In this document: positions 48,301-55,588 of the stretch, piece by piece | How the letters are laid out: each line of letters starts with the position of its first letter | Numbering within the stretch: the first letter of the stretch is position 1 | The notes under the pieces: model-generated | The model's input: the letters and a program-made list of their open reading frames with translations, nothing else | Databases searched by the model: none | Told to the model about the DNA's origin: nothing | Position numbers and translations under genes: made by a program | Assembly: GCF_017315985.1 (NCBI RefSeq) | Contig: NZ_JAFLVR010000072.1 | Coordinates: 1-64,000 of the forward strand | Direction: 5' to 3' | DNA from: Candidatus Enterococcus murrayae | Lineage (GTDB): Bacteria; Bacillota; Bacilli; Lactobacillales; Enterococcaceae | DNA length: 64,000 nt

Positions 48301-48820
48301 AAAATGTTGTCGCTGCCGCTTCTTCTTCAGCGATATTTTTGATCGTTAGTTCACGTTTTTCTTCGTTCCATGCAAAATCTTCGCTAAGCTTGTTTTCTCC
48401 GTCAAGATGATCCTTTTCATCGAATACTAACCCTTCTGGCAATGAAAGAGCTGCTTGAGTCAAGTTTCCAAAAAGCTTCAACTCGATCTTGTCGCCTGCT
48501 TCGATCTTATCAGAGCCTTTTCGTTTAAGTGTCATGTTAGGAACAACTGCTTCTTCTTTTGTCTCTTCTTTTTCTTCTGTTTCCTGAGGTACGCTTGATT
48601 CTGTTGTTTCCTCTTCTGGATTTGCTTCCTGTGAAGAGACTGGTGCTGATTCCTGTTTTTCTGGTACTTTGATATCGCTTTGAACAGACTCGAGTGTCGC
48701 TCCAGTCTGTTCGGTTGGTGCCTCGATCGTGATTGACTCCGCAAAGACAATCCCCGTCGGCATCAACGTGCTAAACAATAAAATGGATGTTCCAACATAT
48801 GCAATCGGCTTCTTTTTCAT
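42362..48820 (-). CDS. Giant LPKTG-anchored surface protein with InlB-type repeats
   Basis: Cell-wall protein of 2152 residues. Signal peptide to VFAES, then a Glu/Lys/Thr-rich stalk (30-100, 200-245) around a small beta domain, then a long adhesin-like region (about 245-1140) with repeated beta-strand motifs. The C-terminal 900 residues hold twelve beta-grasp (Listeria-Bacteroides/InlB B-type) modules. Two initial modules are followed by five alternating A/B pairs: A has FDVNGGD and GYxFxGWYDGA; B has FDxNxGTGTM and DExxVxNLTA. LPKTG is at residues 2114-2118, followed by a hydrophobic helix and RRSKK. The start follows GGGGAGG. Likely an adhesin or wall-spanning stalk; the ligand is unknown. 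Confidence 0.93.
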   Translation of the reverse strand: MKKKPIAYVGTSILLFSTLMPTGIVFAESITIEAPTEQTGATLESVQSDIKVPEKQESAPVSSQEANPEEETTESSVPQETEEKEETKEEAVVPNMTLKRKGSDKIEAGDKIELKLFGNLTQAALSLPEGLVFDEKDHLDGENKLSEDFAWNEEKRELTIKNIAEEEAAATTFFLTAEKAGHYELTVFDEAADYESEKLAFDVEEKEEVKEETEESKEATKETTESSKEEKQENKKATKTKKAPRANEVIVGINADTTFRTYTNPVTGIAPTEYAVAVPLSISTAGIKGVKVEIPYGFTPDTTNPIFKDFEMTDPIFSLVTPAAPAADSVVDHYENDTTNQKLIIHLKETKTTVETVNLRFKFNSDYDAKIPADQIIWQDLQATAYDSSAAQLSQSSKVQLKSNALNGIETTLNLFNPKTTDYTTGPITNRMELKNNHNKQWLLDGTAKNRAFVEVPTGSVLSTNMTDYFGTDGKTTSDDSSIPTGYTRYYRDIADQSSDFNLWQLAGNVNVNKQQMDTQFTPPSSIAENDSFSITIGMITKKINAKATTVTDTVTYTKKAQPDWELTHGLKVHNTGVSGDRKAVVILDKPASTSRPNYVIGFSTYPHTNTYKNTGKRDITGTSFTLYQKSTGSEKINFNGITIHGTTLDNTVAKSYYQAEFEITNSTGTSRTETTTPKSGVHSLTLPALATGEYISKVTVTPMGTDGTTVGAWPTGNGFAFGYSAKNWDNGKWPDGSTIPTDKLSKVQMGGYLTYDNEENGQAPASTSIEMNSAEVIYAPDYTTDAYANFTSGDANSRQPGDTVNYEIQGYNTLHAISDWKNPIISVAIPKVLEMQDPGNNKDFYDEKNGVNHPGAVQVELLNSDATYNYYRFKVTGDGPQVEAGVAFKIPVAFKVASGTPVGNYPIPAVAASSDKFLQMDRATNNFSDGMAKNLGHDNTVLGSYSGRTSSSHTQLSIVYASKLNGDSAGRAASGDAWTETTHFAVDKKGTPQMKATINNIGNTSFTSVRLYDILPSSSDGRGSTGNIDFTGLDSSTGTVYYTTQPISSLPDYSTDLQTWNAAKLASHGFSTTPPLDIKDVTAIYIDFGSHIVAPNDKLDTVMNFLVPDADNQKAVNQFQYSAKEIGLNTVLNAKSSEITFSTEVAKVAYDENLPSFMAPGETAAGNMPDDQAVLLDTSGKGSITLSTKKPTMTGYTFVKWQDKANASKEYQPGDKIDFTSASTELNLKAIWKAVSVNVTYKKNDGSTANADVKAYNFGDTVSLSAVTNPTRTGYQFKGWGTTATAVTADFTDGTQIDFVTDKTVYAIWEANAYSVQFDKNNGTGSMTDQAFTYDIAAKLKKNTFTRPGYKFTGWAKAANAVSAEYTDEASVSNLSTANNGVVKLFAIWEAQDQTIQFDVNGGDLSSKPNDIIEKTDTNVDISKVAAPTRKGYTFDGWYDGATAVTGTIKMPAGGMILKAAWKANKYKVEFDANKGTGTMTAQQFTYDAAQNLTANTFTRSGYSFVGWATSSTGKSAYVDQESVNNLTAKDGDTIKLYAVWSATAQVLQFDVNGGDPATKPGNINSSTDAVVDISSVKAPTRKGYKFTGWYDGATKVGNSIVMPVGGKTLKAEWEAISYKVNFHANTGKGTMAKQAFVYDAAQNLTKNTFTKDGYAFDGWSKAQNSLGYDYVDEQNVMNLSDTHDAEVTVYASWRALDQTVTFDVNGGDVATKPLDIVQVTDSAVDISTVVSPTRTGYKFAGWYDGATKATNTFKMPAGGKTLRAEWTPIEYSIEFDGNSGTGTMAAQKFDYDLNQSLRKNEFTKAGYSFTGWSTKKGDPIVYSDEQAVQNLTATDGDKITLFANWKADDQTITFDVNGGDEATKPANLVAPTDSTVDLTKVKAPTRTGYTFKGWYEAAAKSDDSFAMPAGGKNLRAEWTPISYKIVFDGNSGAGTMADQAFEYDTEQKLTKNKFTKAGYSFTGWASKKDGKVEFTDEQALKNLTATADDKITVYAIWEAEDQTIKFDVNGGDEASRPENIVAKTGEKVDIDKVKAPTRTGYEFAGWYLKDKKISGVIEMPVGGMTLVAKWTKKDDPGKLPGTSDSGTGTSISRSTYLSGRIYRGTDTSAKNLPKTGSESQSPLTVILGLCILAGTTILAWLRRSKKDTEE
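42600..44890. repeat. Five tandem ~456-bp repeats within the giant adhesin gene
   Basis: The codons for FDVNGGD recur with spacings of 458, 454, 459 and 456 bases (reference points 42786, 43244, 43698, 44157, 44613). Each period encodes one A plus one B beta-grasp module. Such repeats can change copy number by recombination. Confidence 0.85.
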
Positions 48821-48952
48821 TAATATCCTCCCCTTTTAACTTCACCTAATATTCCCATTGATAAACCTTTTTTCCTCATTATTTCTCCTCGTTATTTAAT
48901 TTATTTTAGGGTTATATAATTATGATAACAAATTAATAATAATTTTAATACG

Positions 48953-48981
48953 ATTTTATCAATAAAAATTATGTTCATCAA
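48953..48981 (-). promoter_or_regulatory. Promoter of the giant adhesin gene
   Basis: TTGATG (48976-48981) and TAAAAT (48953-48958) are spaced by exactly 17 bases on the - strand, about 130 bases before the start codon. Confidence 0.65.
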
Positions 48982-48991
48982 ACATATTTTC

Positions 48992-49003
48992 GTGTGTTTT
49001 GTG
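48992..49003 (-). promoter_or_regulatory. Candidate activator-binding motif upstream of the adhesin promoter
   Basis: CACAAAACACAC on the - strand ends 10 bases before the -35 element, a usual position for an OmpR-type activator. The same 12-mer occurs upstream of the response regulator gene, and both are preceded by a TTTA/TTAAA string. Confidence 0.45.
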
Positions 49004-49117
49004 AAGTTTAAGTGTTTTTATGATAACTAATGATATTTATAATGATTATATGTAATGAAAAACTATCGAGAAAATCCCGTATCATACGGTTTCCTCGATA
49101 GTTTCGTCAAAAACGTG

Positions 49118-50170
49118 TTATTCTTGATTGGTTTTAAATCTTCTATTCAAGAAATAGAAGAGGGGCAGGACGATCAATACAGAAAAGAAAACGATCGTAT
49201 GAACAATATAGTTTTCATAATCTCCAACGATCAATGTTCGCGAGTGGTAGGTCTCGACGAATTGTTCACGGGGCTGATTTAACCGTGTCGTCAATTCCTT
49301 GAGATCGATCTGAACGGTTGCGTCCTGCAACTGCTCTTGAATCCCAGAATGTTCGATAAGATAGGCTTCCAACTGATTCTTTTCCGCCAATGTCGTTGCT
49401 TGCTCTTGCGTTAGATAGATTTCCTGTAAATCATAATCCTGAGCGGACCCTTCTATTCCAAATGAAAAGGCAGTCGGCAATAACAATAGTAGAAAAAATC
49501 GTTTGCTTTTTTTCTGATGGATAATTTTGTTCAGCTCTTGTGTCTGTAAATAGACGAAAATAATGAGGACAATGACTAGAATCGTCGGACAGATTGTCAG
49601 TAACAGAATCATATACGTAAACATCGTCCGGTATTCAATATTCCATGCTCGCTCCTTTGAATCTCCGGTGAGGTTCTCATATTTTTGCAGCTGCACCTGC
49701 GAGTATTTTTTATTGGCATGGATCTCATCGCCGCTTTTATAGGCGTGGACTGTTTTTTGAACGTTCTTTTCAAAATTGTAAAAGGTAAGACGACTTTCTA
49801 CATTATCTAATGTCTCTACTTTGAATTCATCGATCGCAAGTGTTCGGCCATCTCCTAAAGACCAAAAATGAATTTCCGCCATTTCAGCTAGTTCCTCTTT
49901 ACTTAGAGCCTTCAGATTTGCCTTCTTATCATACTCAAACGCTCTGCCGTCTATTCCTACCTGCTTTTGTTCAACGATCTTTCCATGCTTGGAGGTGATC
50001 GTCACCTTCAGCGGTATCGTGGTTTGCCTTTGTTTGCTGCTAATGGTGACATTTGGAAAATATGTTCCTGAACAAAGAGCGTTCTCCGATTTCTCTTCCG
50101 CAAAAGAGCTGACAGGAAACCCCAGCAACAGCCAGAATAAAATAAATACAACTCCCCTATTTGTCTTCAT
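49118..50170 (-). CDS. Membrane accessory protein next to the histidine kinase
   Basis: Unrecognised protein of about 350 residues. Signal peptide (FILFWLLLGFPVSSFAEE), a first extracellular domain of about 160 residues, a helix near 190-212 (MILLLTICPTILVIVLIIFV), a basic cytoplasmic loop (NKIIHQKKSKRFF), a second helix, a second extracellular domain of about 80 residues and a last helix (VIVLPLFYFL) with basic tail. ATG at 50170 lies inside the kinase gene, with GAGGAG before it, so the two are co-translated. This layout fits a co-sensor or inhibitor of the kinase, which is an inference from position. Confidence 0.78.
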   Translation of the reverse strand: MKTNRGVVFILFWLLLGFPVSSFAEEKSENALCSGTYFPNVTISSKQRQTTIPLKVTITSKHGKIVEQKQVGIDGRAFEYDKKANLKALSKEELAEMAEIHFWSLGDGRTLAIDEFKVETLDNVESRLTFYNFEKNVQKTVHAYKSGDEIHANKKYSQVQLQKYENLTGDSKERAWNIEYRTMFTYMILLLTICPTILVIVLIIFVYLQTQELNKIIHQKKSKRFFLLLLLPTAFSFGIEGSAQDYDLQEIYLTQEQATTLAEKNQLEAYLIEHSGIQEQLQDATVQIDLKELTTRLNQPREQFVETYHSRTLIVGDYENYIVHTIVFFSVLIVLPLFYFLNRRFKTNQE

Positions 50171-51545
50171 CACATTTCTCCTCATTCGGAATCACTAGTC
50201 GTGTGACTACATAATTTTCCTCAATTAGATACTCGCAAGAGCCATGTAAGAACTTTGCCAAATCTTTGATCAAATAGATTCCGTTGCCGCTGCTGTATGA
50301 GTAATCCTTCGTGACTTTAGGCTTTAGAAACGGCGACTGATTACTTTCCAGAATCGTTTGGATATGGTGGTTCTGAGTGACATTCTTAAAGGTCAAGTGC
50401 ACATCCTTATCAACCTGCTCAAGCAAGATTTCTAATTCCGAATTTTCTAAGGTGTAATGAACCATATTCGAGCTGATATTATGAAGCAATAATCGAACGG
50501 CGACCTTATTTTGCCAAATCATCGCCTGCTCCGGTCCATCAAAAAAGAAGCTTAACTTCTTGTGCTTCAATTCATTCATTTGATATAGCTGAGAGGTTCG
50601 CACCATATCGACCAAATCAAACTGCTCAATCCCCGCATCGAACTCATACATATTTTCTCGCAATTGATGCAAAATATCGTTAATCTCCAATAGTAATTGA
50701 TTGTAGATTGCGATTTCATTTTTGAAGAACTCCCGCTGTTGCCGCTCCTTGGTTTCAATCAGCTTCATCTCACTTTCCAATAGCTGGTTATGCAGCGGTC
50801 CTTTTAAATCATGCACCATCGCTTTTGATAAGTTGATCGTATTTTCTAAATGTTCTCGTTCTAAAGCCAAGGCAATCTCAAGATGTGTATTTTTTCCATA
50901 GACGGAATGCAGCGTATGCTTTTGCTTCAAAAAGAAGTTATTTAAGCGTTCATTCAGCTGATCGTCTACTTCCGTGAGTGCTTGCTCATCCAGCTCGTTT
51001 CGTTCCGCGCGATCCAATGACGTGGATATTTGATACAGCGGGGTCAAGAGCTTGCGCTGCAGCCAGATAATGATTAGGACTAATGCAATATAGATCAGTA
51101 GTATCAGCACATTGAACTTCACAATAAAGTCCTGCAATACCTTAACGAAGGGCACTTGGTAAATGACATACCACAATGACCCTTTTTCTCCATTGATTCG
51201 AGTTTGCTCAAAGGACTCTAAAAACTTCGCATTATCATTTACCACGCCTTTGATTTTCGCATTATCAGCCAGTTCGATGGTTGAGTATAGGCGATTTCCC
51301 TCTTGATCGCGGATAATCACCTCAAGAGCCACATTCTCAACGATTTTATCCAAGTCGGCCTTCCAATGCTTTGTCTGCAACGCCTCCTGAATATCTTTTT
51401 GGACCTGTTCAATATAAGCATCCTCCGCATCACGATAAAGATTACGGAACACATAGACACTTTGCACGATGACGCACACAAAAATAACGTAAATAATAAT
51501 CGAAACAAACAAAAGACGTTTGTTGAATAGATAGTTTCGCTTCAT
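50157..51545 (-). CDS. Sensor histidine kinase
   Basis: Membrane kinase of 462 residues. TM1 is near residues 10-30 and TM2 near 143-160, with an extracellular sensor of about 110 residues between them. The phosphoacceptor His is in SKAMVHDLKGPLHNQ. The ATPase domain has the N-box LLLHNISSNM and the G2-type SSGNGIYLIKDLAKFLHG, while the usual DxGxG box is not evident. The likely partner is the response regulator at 41238. The start follows GGAGAAA. It heads the leftward surface-protein locus. Confidence 0.88.
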   Translation of the reverse strand: MKRNYLFNKRLLFVSIIIYVIFVCVIVQSVYVFRNLYRDAEDAYIEQVQKDIQEALQTKHWKADLDKIVENVALEVIIRDQEGNRLYSTIELADNAKIKGVVNDNAKFLESFEQTRINGEKGSLWYVIYQVPFVKVLQDFIVKFNVLILLIYIALVLIIIWLQRKLLTPLYQISTSLDRAERNELDEQALTEVDDQLNERLNNFFLKQKHTLHSVYGKNTHLEIALALEREHLENTINLSKAMVHDLKGPLHNQLLESEMKLIETKERQQREFFKNEIAIYNQLLLEINDILHQLRENMYEFDAGIEQFDLVDMVRTSQLYQMNELKHKKLSFFFDGPEQAMIWQNKVAVRLLLHNISSNMVHYTLENSELEILLEQVDKDVHLTFKNVTQNHHIQTILESNQSPFLKPKVTKDYSYSSGNGIYLIKDLAKFLHGSCEYLIEENYVVTRLVIPNEEKCDEDK

Positions 51546-51671
51546 TCAATTTTTCTCCATTTTTCGTTATATCAATTATTTATTATACCTTAAATATATT
51601 GAATAAAATCACTTGATCTAAAATAATCCTTTATCTTTCATTTAAAATAGTTAATAACTTCGGTAAAATAA

Positions 51672-51720
51672 ACAAAAAAACAAGTCTGGAACAATCAAAT
51701 GTCTTTGATCGTTCCAGACT
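51672..51720 (-). terminator. Terminator of proS
   Basis: AGTCTGGAACAATCAAA and TTTGATCGTTCCAGACT pair with one mismatch around a 4-base loop, followed on the - strand by TTTTTTTG. Confidence 0.85.
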
Positions 51721-51859
51721 CTAAGAATATAACCGCACAGATCAACCTTTTTGGGAAACCAAATTCCCGACCGTCCTGCTTACTGGTGGCTGATTGATAA
51801 AACAGTAATCGCAAAAACTTTCTATATATAAAAGTGATGCTGTAGCGGACTTCCTCAAA

Positions 51860-53299
51860 TTAATAAGCGCGCGCGATCCAAACAGTGTGTTTCGCAGGCT
51901 TTCCACTAACGATGTCGACTGTTTTTTCAACAGGCGGGTTAAATGGAATATTTCGTGTCGTGAAGCCAGTCTCTTCTTTGATCTTAGCTTCAGTTTCATC
52001 GCTGCCATCCCAACCAATCAAAACAAATCCTGGGATTTCGCCGGCTTCTTTAGACTTTTCAATGTGTGCTTTCAACTCATCTAAAGTATCAATATCAGTA
52101 TGTTCATTCGCTTCATAGCGTTTTTGCGCACTTACGAATAAACGTTTTTGCATAACATCTAGTTGTTCCACGATGTAATCTTCGATACTGTCTAATGACA
52201 CGGATTCCTTGTCATCAAGATCACGCATTTTGATTACGGCTTGATTGTTCTCTAAGTCGCGAGGCCCGAATTCTACTCGTAATGGCGCACCCTTTAATTC
52301 CCATTCGTTGAACTTATAGCCTGGTGTGTTGTCTGTTTCGTCGATACGAACACGCAAGCCTTTTTCAACTAACGAAGCTTTCAATTCATGCAAGCGATCA
52401 AGAATAGCTGGGTTCTTTTGCCAAGGTCCAACTGGAACCAAAATCACTTGTGTTGGTGCTACTTTTGGTGGTAAGACAAGTCCTTGTTCGTCCCCATGAA
52501 CCATGATCAATGAGCCGATCAAACGAGTTGAGATTCCCCAAGAAGTCGTGTATACATGCTCATGTTCGTTATTACGGTTCAAGAATTTAATGTCGAAGGC
52601 TTCCGCAAAATTCTGACCAAGGTAATGAGACGTTCCTGCTTGGACGGCTTTCCCGTCACGCATCATTGCCTCTACAGAATAAGTATCCACCGCTCCGGCA
52701 AAACGTTCGGAAGGTGTTTTTTGTCCACGATATACTGGAATCGCCAATGTGTCTTCGATCAACGTAGCATACGCTTCTAGGATACCCATTGTCCGTTCAC
52801 GAGCATTTTCTTCTGATTCATGAGCCGTATGACCTTCTTGCCATAAAAATTCTGACGTACGCAAGAATGGCATCGTCTTTTTCTCCCAACGGAAAACGTT
52901 CGCCCATTGGTTGATTTCATAAGGAAGATCACGGTAAGAATTGATCCAGTTAGAGAAAGCATCCCCGATCAATGTTTCAGAGGTTGGACGCAATGCATAT
53001 GGCTCTTCTAATTCTTCATCGCCAACCTTTGTCAACCATGGCAATTCTGGTGCAAAACCTTCTACGTGCTCTTCTTCTTTTTCCAAGAAATGTTTAGGAA
53101 TCAGCATTGGGAAGTAGACATTACGAATGTCTTGTGTTTTTAGGTATTTGTTAAAGTCCTCTTGAATATGTTCCCATAATTCCCAGCCATCTGGTTTAAA
53201 GATGATACAGCCACGAACAGGTGAATAATCCATTAAGTCAGCTTTTTGGATTGTCTGTAAATACCATTTTGAAAAATCTTCTTTTTGTAAGTTTGTCAT
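51860..53299 (-). CDS. proS: Prolyl-tRNA synthetase, archaeal/eukaryotic type
   Basis: Class II synthetase of 479 residues, much shorter than the bacterial form of about 570. It lacks the bacterial INS editing insertion. Core motifs include MDYSPVRGCIIFKPDG, WANVFRWEKKTMPFLRTSEF (motif 2), EGHTAHE and GDEQGLVLPP, and it ends with the extended C-terminal domain and a terminal aromatic (ARAY). The start follows GGAGG with 8 nt spacing. It is under its own T-box. It could be the only prolyl-tRNA synthetase or a second copy beside a bacterial-type enzyme elsewhere. Confidence 0.94.
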   Translation of the reverse strand: MTNLQKEDFSKWYLQTIQKADLMDYSPVRGCIIFKPDGWELWEHIQEDFNKYLKTQDIRNVYFPMLIPKHFLEKEEEHVEGFAPELPWLTKVGDEELEEPYALRPTSETLIGDAFSNWINSYRDLPYEINQWANVFRWEKKTMPFLRTSEFLWQEGHTAHESEENARERTMGILEAYATLIEDTLAIPVYRGQKTPSERFAGAVDTYSVEAMMRDGKAVQAGTSHYLGQNFAEAFDIKFLNRNNEHEHVYTTSWGISTRLIGSLIMVHGDEQGLVLPPKVAPTQVILVPVGPWQKNPAILDRLHELKASLVEKGLRVRIDETDNTPGYKFNEWELKGAPLRVEFGPRDLENNQAVIKMRDLDDKESVSLDSIEDYIVEQLDVMQKRLFVSAQKRYEANEHTDIDTLDELKAHIEKSKEAGEIPGFVLIGWDGSDETEAKIKEETGFTTRNIPFNPPVEKTVDIVSGKPAKHTVWIARAY

Positions 53300-53332
53300 T
53301 CATGCTTCCTCCTAAAAATAAAAATAAAAAAA

Positions 53333-53562
53333 CCGTTCCATCCCTACAACTTGTAAGGACGAAACGGATAATTTCGCGGTACCACCTTGCTTGGTCAGAC
53401 TATGCCGACCCAACTTTCAGCTCCAATAACGCTGGAGTCGCGTGCTGCTTTCACAGCAATCAACTTTGGTAGGTTCATAAATCTCAGAGGGCGTGTTGAT
53501 CTTTCAGACGGTGAATCAACTCTCTGCTGCCGATAAAATTTATTACTAGTCCAAATGCTTAA
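53333..53562 (-). promoter_or_regulatory. T-box leader of proS
   Basis: On the - strand the core TGGTACCGCG (53375-53384) is followed by a terminator with arms at 53352-53367 and 53333-53348 and then TTTTTTT. Upstream hairpins form stem I and stem III-like structures. GAACCTACC in the 3' part of stem I contains CCT followed by a purine and could be the Pro specifier; that placement is tentative. Confidence 0.9.
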
Positions 53563-53566
53563 CACC

Positions 53567-53595
53567 ATATTAAAGACTTCTCATCAAAAATGCAA
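53567..53595 (-). promoter_or_regulatory. Promoter of the proS T-box transcript
   Basis: TTGCAT (53590-53595) and TAATAT (53567-53572) are spaced by 17 bases on the - strand, directly before the T-box. Confidence 0.65.
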
Positions 53596-53616
53596 GCCCC
53601 AATTTCAAATTTTTTT

Positions 53617-54468
53617 CTAATCTTCTGGAACATAGCGTTCTTCTAGACGGCTCATCCACCATCCTAAAGCCGCACCTAAAACACATAAAACCGCACAACC
53701 AAGGAATCCAAGGAAGCCGATTCCGCTATAATCTGTCGGTACAATCATGACCGTTGAAGCAAAAACAATCCCTAAAATAAAATGATACATCGGTGCATAA
53801 TAACGGCTGAAAACCCAATCCATGACCTTCGATAAGCTCAAGACCGTCACTAATCCGCCGATCCCGATAGGAATGATGACACCCATATCGACTGTTTTGA
53901 AGCCATCGGCCATCGCCTTATACATGCCCATATACACTAAGAAGTTTGAAGGGCTGAGACCTGGCACGATCAACCCTAAACCAATCAAAGCGCCTGCGAT
54001 CATCCAAGTGAAAAAGTTTTGGTCAACGGTACCGAACAAGCCAGAGCCCTTCCATAAGAACAAGAAGCCGACAACAAAACTAACAGCGATAATCACATAA
54101 TCCTTTGTTCCTCGCCCTTTCTTTCCTGCTTCCTTCCACAAGGCCGGCACTGTTCCGATGATACAGCCGACAAAGAACCACAGCATGATCGTTTCAAACT
54201 CGCCCAGCAAGAAGCTGACCGCAAAAGAAAGTACGAACACTCCTGTTAAGCCGCCTAGACCGACTGGAATGAAAAATAAGACATTCTCTTTAAAATTCTT
54301 TGTAATGTGCGCCAAAAATGAAATAATCCGTTCATAAATACCAAATACTGCTGCCAGAGCTCCGCCGCTGACACCTGGTAGAATAAATCCCGAGCCGATG
54401 AACATTCCTTTGATGAAGCGTAAAAACCAGTCGCTTTTATTCGGCTGTGTTGCTTTTTCGTTTTCCAT
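53617..54468 (-). CDS. DUF368 family transporter (PopT-type)
   Basis: Membrane protein of 283 residues with about eight helices. Conserved DUF368 features include the duplicated re-entrant motifs GSGFILPGVSGGALA and LIVPGLSPSNFLVY. Members of this family have been shown to recycle undecaprenyl phosphate across the membrane for cell-wall and teichoic acid synthesis; assignment here is by family. GGAGG lies 12 nt before the ATG, a long spacing. A structured non-coding stretch lies upstream at 54615-54749. Confidence 0.88.
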   Translation of the reverse strand: MENEKATQPNKSDWFLRFIKGMFIGSGFILPGVSGGALAAVFGIYERIISFLAHITKNFKENVLFFIPVGLGGLTGVFVLSFAVSFLLGEFETIMLWFFVGCIIGTVPALWKEAGKKGRGTKDYVIIAVSFVVGFLFLWKGSGLFGTVDQNFFTWMIAGALIGLGLIVPGLSPSNFLVYMGMYKAMADGFKTVDMGVIIPIGIGGLVTVLSLSKVMDWVFSRYYAPMYHFILGIVFASTVMIVPTDYSGIGFLGFLGCAVLCVLGAALGWWMSRLEERYVPED

Positions 54469-54614
54469 AAAAAAATAAGTCCTCCTAGTTCATTTAAAAG
54501 AGTTCATTCTTCACAATGGGAAAAATGAATCCATCTGTTGTTACATATACCATTTTGTTGCCCAAAATAAAATAGGTATTTCTTTTGTACCTTAGCAGTG
54601 TACCGATAAAAAGT

Positions 54615-54749
54615 AGGCGGCGCAAGACCATCTAGCGGCTAGATAGAGAAAACTTAAAGAAACTTTTGAGATTGCGACAAAAGTTTATTTTCTGTTAAAA
54701 GTTATTTTTTCTCCTCAATTATTTTACTTAGTTTGAATCGACCGCCTAC
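54615..54749. other. Structured non-coding element upstream of the DUF368 gene
   Basis: GTAGGCGG (54615-54622) pairs perfectly with CCGCCTAC (54742-54749) and encloses two inner hairpins: ATCTAG/CTAGAT (54632-54646) and AAACTTTTG/CAAAAGTTT (54660-54686). This gives a three-helix fold of about 135 bases between a terminator and the DUF368 start. No open reading frame explains it. It may be a leader RNA or a miniature repeat of a different type from the hisS modules. Confidence 0.55.
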
Positions 54750-54770
54750 CAAAGCAGCTGAAGTGATAAA

Positions 54771-54807
54771 ATAAAAAACGGAGCTCACCATTTACTGCTG
54801 AGCTCCG
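54771..54807 (-). terminator. Terminator of the flavodoxin-fold gene
   Basis: CGGAGCTCA and TGAGCTCCG form a 9-bp stem, followed on the - strand by TTTTTTAT. Confidence 0.85.
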
Positions 54808-54814
54808 AATCCTT

Positions 54815-55381
54815 TTAAATTTTACTATAAACCGAATCAAGATATTCTTGACGCTCTTCCTCCGTCAAATTTTTCACTGAGCCGATATGATACCAAGAAA
54901 TATTGCGCATACCAATATCCTCTAATGTGGTCGTCAACTGATGTTTGTAGCTTCGGGTGCAGTGCTGCTCCAAGCTTTCTGTAGGCTGGTCAGAGGTGGT
55001 GAAGACTACGACCGAATCGACCGATAACAAAGGCTGAATGCCGTTGCCGCCATCAAAAAAAGCGAAATCATTTAGCAGTACTTTATCAAGAAAGCCCTTT
55101 AAACTTGCCGGTGAGCTGTACCACCAAATGGGAAAGATCAATACCAACTGTGTCGTTTCCCGCAGCAAGCTCATGTAATGCAACACCAATGGATCTAAAA
55201 CGGAGCCACTTTGGTAAACGGCCAATTCCTCTTGCTTCATGACTGGATCAAAGCCGTCTTTATTTAGATCGATCACCTGATAGATTTTTTGATCTTGGTC
55301 CAGACCTGCGACCAATTTGTTCAGGACACCATGATTAAAACTGCCCTTCCACGGATGATCAATAATCAATGTTGTTGTCAT
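54815..55381 (-). CDS. NAD(P)H dehydrogenase (quinone), flavodoxin-2 fold
   Basis: Cytoplasmic flavin-dependent oxidoreductase of 188 residues. The phosphate loop region is IIDHPWKGSFNHGVL, and the flavin-binding motif FPIWWYSSPASLKGFLDKVL is typical of KefF/NQO-like proteins. The usual reaction is two-electron reduction of quinones or related electrophiles. The ribosome site is GAGGAGACG. Single gene. Confidence 0.88.
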   Translation of the reverse strand: MTTTLIIDHPWKGSFNHGVLNKLVAGLDQDQKIYQVIDLNKDGFDPVMKQEELAVYQSGSVLDPLVLHYMSLLRETTQLVLIFPIWWYSSPASLKGFLDKVLLNDFAFFDGGNGIQPLLSVDSVVVFTTSDQPTESLEQHCTRSYKHQLTTTLEDIGMRNISWYHIGSVKNLTEEERQEYLDSVYSKI

Positions 55382-55588
55382 TTTCGTCTCCTCTTTACCC
55401 TTTTTATCAAAAGTAGCACAAATTCATTACATTTTGATTTCAGTTACATGTCAAACAAGCTAAGAACATGATAAAGTTAAGTTATAACTTAGAAGAAATA
55501 CCCTTTCTTTTTTTACAAAGACACCCGTTCAAGGAGCGGATTCTCTACCAGAGAAATAAAATTGATCCACTGATAAAGGAGCGATTGT

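Noticed and set aside
54481-54770. Insertion sequence upstream of the DUF368 gene, suggested by long inverted repeats
   Set aside because: No transposase reading frame and no flanking target duplication; a structured RNA or miniature repeat fits better.
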